Below are positions 32,907 through 35,078 of a stretch of 35,078 bases of DNA, piece by piece. The DNA lies in assembly GCF_014646695.1 (NCBI RefSeq), contig NZ_BMNT01000011.1:151395-186472 (forward strand), in the 5' to 3' direction. Made by a program: the position numbers and the translations under genes. The notes beneath the pieces are model-generated. The model made no database searches, was not told the origin of the DNA, and saw only the letters and a program-made list of their open reading frames with translations. The DNA is from Sphaerisporangium melleum (GTDB lineage Bacteria > Actinomycetota > Actinomycetes > Streptosporangiales > Streptosporangiaceae). Each line of letters opens with the position of its first letter. Position 1 is the stretch's first letter.

Positions 32907-35078
32907 GTGAGACGGCGCGTGCCGGTCGTCCTGCAGAACTCGGCCACCGAATGCGGAGCCGCGACCCTGGCCATGATCCTGTCCTACCACGGGCACCGGA
33001 TCTCCCTCCACGAGCTGACCGACCGGCTCCAGGTCGGCAGGGACGGCCTGACCGGGCTCGCCATCGTGTCCGGAGCCCGCGAGTCCGGGCTGAACGCCAA
33101 GGCGTTCTCCCTGGAACCCGCCGACCTCGCCCGCATCCCCATGCCGGCCGTCGTCCACTGGGAGTTCAACCACTTCGTGGTGGTGGAACGCTGGACGCCC
33201 GAGCGGGTGGACGTCGTCGACCCCGCGTACGGGCGGCGCAGGCTCCCCGCCGGGGAGTTCAACGAGGGCTTCACCGGCGTGGTGCTGGCGTTCGAGCCGG
33301 GCCCGGCGTTCCGGCGGGGAAGCTCCAGTGCGGCGAGCACCTGGCGGCGCCAGTTCCTGCGAACACTCCTGCTGCGCCGGCGGGGCCTGCTGGCCCAGGT
33401 GCTGCTCGCCTCCGTCGTCCTGCAACTGCTCGGGCTGGCGCTCCCGCTGTTCTCCCAGGTGCTGGTCGACCAGGTGCTGCCGATGGGCGCCGAGACCCTG
33501 CTCACCGTGATCGGCGGCGGGCTGCTGCTGGCCACGCTGACGCAGTTCGTGGTGGGGGCGCTGCGCGCGGTCCTGCTGGTGTCGGTGCGGGCGAGCGCCG
33601 ACGCCGAGCTGACCAGGGGCGTGATCTCCCACCTGATCGCACTGCCGTTCCGCTATTTCGCGGTACGCGGCACCGGAGACCTGGTGACCCGGGCGGGCAG
33701 CGTCGCCGTGCTGCGGGACATGCTCACCGGGCAGATCCTGTCGGCCCTGCTCGACGGGCCGCTCGCCATCGGATACCTCGCCCTGATCTTCGTACGGGAC
33801 CCGTTGTTCGGCGCGTGCCTAATCGGCATCGCCCTGGTGCAGACCGGCCTGCTGCTCGCGACCACCCGCCGGGTCAACCACCTGGCGCAGCAGGAGCTGA
33901 CGGCGTTCTCGGCGACGCAGAGCAACCTGATCCAGGCCATCAACGGCATCGAGACCCTGAAGGCGTCCGGGGCGGAGCGGCACGCGGTCGAACAGTGGTC
34001 CAGGAACTTCACCACCCAGCTCAACGCCGACGTGCGCGGCGGGATCACCCAGGGCCTGCTGGAGGCGGCGCTCGGCGCCATCAGGGTGCTCGCCCCGCTC
34101 GGCCTGCTGTGGATCGGGGCGTGGCGGGTGCTGGACGGGCAGTTCACCCTCGGGACGCTGCTCGCGCTCAACGCCATCGCCGTCGCCGCGCTCACCCCGC
34201 TGTCGTCGCTGATGTCCAGCCTGCAGAGCCTTCAGCAGGCGGGCGCGCACTTCGACCGGCTCTCCGACATCCTCGCCTCCGAGCCCGAGCCGTCCGAGGG
34301 CATCGAGGTGCTGCGCCTGCGCGGAGCCGTCGAGTTGCGCGAGGTCGGATTCCGGTACGACCCGAGGGCGCCCTGGACCCTGCGCGACATCTCGGTGCAC
34401 ATCGCGCCGGGGCAGAAGGTCGCGCTCGTCGGTGCGTCCGGGTCGGGGAAGAGCACGCTTGCCCGGCTGCTGCTGGCCCTGCACAGTCCGACGACCGGCG
34501 AGATCCGCTTCGACGGGGTGCCGGTGGGCGAGCTGAACCTGCGCACGCTGCGGCGGCAGTTCGGCGTGGTCACCCAGGACCCCTCGCTGTTCACCGGCAC
34601 GATCAGGGAGAACATCGCCCTGAACGATCCGGACGCGTCCTTCGCCCGGGTCGTCGAGGCGGCGCGCCTGGCGCGGCTGGACGAGGAGGTCCGCGCGATG
34701 CCCATGGGCTACGAGACCATGCTGACCGAGGGCGCCGGTCTGTCCGGCGGTCAGCGGCAACGCCTGGCGCTCGCCCGCGCCCTGCTGTCCCGGCCGAAGA
34801 TCCTGCTGCTGGACGAGGCCACCAGCAATCTCGACAGCGAGAGCGAGGCGGCGATCGAGGACCACCTCGCCCGGCTCACGCAGACCAGGATCGTCATCGC
34901 CCACCGGCTCAGCACGATCAGGGACGCCGACCTCATCCTCGTCGTGGACGGCGGCCGGATCGTCGAGCGTGGCACCCACCGGGAGCTGATGTCCCTCGGG
35001 GGCCGGTACGCCGCCCTGGTAGCCGCCCAGACCGCTGATATCGCCACCACACCTCACCCGGGCACGGCCGTAACGACC
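32907..35078 (+). CDS. C39-peptidase ABC exporter (PCAT), 3' end beyond the window
   Basis: 724 codons visible with no stop. Residues 1-125 are a C39 peptidase: VVLQNSATECGAA (Gln 10, catalytic Cys 16), EFNHFVVVERW (His 89) and VVDPAYG (Asp 105). A six-helix transmembrane domain follows (about 150-430), then the ATPase with Walker A GASGSGKST (509-517), Q-loop VTQDPS, signature LSGGQRQRLA (612), Walker B ILLLDEATSNLDSE and H-loop IAHRLST. It should cut the leader after Gly-Gly and export the product. GTG 32907 follows AAGGAGAGG. The last residues are already past the usual ATPase end, so little is probably missing unless there is a C-terminal extension. Confidence 0.95.
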   Translation, partial: MRRRVPVVLQNSATECGAATLAMILSYHGHRISLHELTDRLQVGRDGLTGLAIVSGARESGLNAKAFSLEPADLARIPMPAVVHWEFNHFVVVERWTPERVDVVDPAYGRRRLPAGEFNEGFTGVVLAFEPGPAFRRGSSSAASTWRRQFLRTLLLRRRGLLAQVLLASVVLQLLGLALPLFSQVLVDQVLPMGAETLLTVIGGGLLLATLTQFVVGALRAVLLVSVRASADAELTRGVISHLIALPFRYFAVRGTGDLVTRAGSVAVLRDMLTGQILSALLDGPLAIGYLALIFVRDPLFGACLIGIALVQTGLLLATTRRVNHLAQQELTAFSATQSNLIQAINGIETLKASGAERHAVEQWSRNFTTQLNADVRGGITQGLLEAALGAIRVLAPLGLLWIGAWRVLDGQFTLGTLLALNAIAVAALTPLSSLMSSLQSLQQAGAHFDRLSDILASEPEPSEGIEVLRLRGAVELREVGFRYDPRAPWTLRDISVHIAPGQKVALVGASGSGKSTLARLLLALHSPTTGEIRFDGVPVGELNLRTLRRQFGVVTQDPSLFTGTIRENIALNDPDASFARVVEAARLARLDEEVRAMPMGYETMLTEGAGLSGGQRQRLALARALLSRPKILLLDEATSNLDSESEAAIEDHLARLTQTRIVIAHRLSTIRDADLILVVDGGRIVERGTHRELMSLGGRYAALVAAQTADIATTPHPGTAVTT

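Overview
The window is high-GC DNA with GTG/TTG starts, tightly overlapping genes and many actinobacterial families (DUF3073, PurS/Q/L as separate subunits, Crp/Fnr, WXG-like and XRE/HATPase modules). It most likely comes from a filamentous actinomycete of the Streptosporangiaceae type (Nonomuraea or Microbispora-like). The taxonomic call is inference from gene content and style only.

Left third (1-16.9 kb): conserved chromosomal core. It holds a valine/leucine dehydrogenase, DUF3073, convergent purF-purM, a DUF4190 membrane protein, a sterol-carrier-like protein, a GH10 glycosidase without a signal peptide, an L,D-transpeptidase lipoprotein, an MFS exporter, a Crp/Fnr regulator beside a multi-span class III nucleotide cyclase, and purQ-purL.

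Middle (about 17.0-25.3 kb): an accessory block between purQ and purS, genes that are normally adjacent in actinomycetes. It carries a frameshifted XRE antitoxin-like gene, a VapBC45-like toxin-antitoxin pair (DUF433/MerR-like antitoxin, PIN-like toxin), two RsbW-like ATPases, an XRE regulator with a helical C-terminal region, a WXG-like/DUF1023 hydrolase coupled directly to a lipoprotein gene, and a DUF6461-like protein. Part of the block is visibly poorer in GC. purS resumes at 25.35-25.6 kb.

Right third (25.6-35.1 kb): three related imperfect hairpins in an otherwise empty 570-base gap, then a 2-oxo acid dehydrogenase operon (E1 alpha, E1 beta, lipoyl-E2) ended by a strong terminator. Immediately after it comes the most interesting locus: a ribosomally made, modified peptide (RiPP) cassette. 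Its order is a 45-residue precursor with a double-glycine leader, an ATP-grasp ligase, a 37-residue ORF overlapping both neighbours, a PpiC/SurA-like peptide maturation protein, a short HlyD-like membrane protein, and a C39-peptidase ABC exporter that runs off the window end. The promoter has helically phased direct repeats, and two hairpins separate the precursor from the enzymes. The predicted flow is: precursor made in excess, side-chain ligation by the ATP-grasp enzyme with help from the PpiC-like protein, then leader removal at Gly-Gly and export by the C39 transporter.
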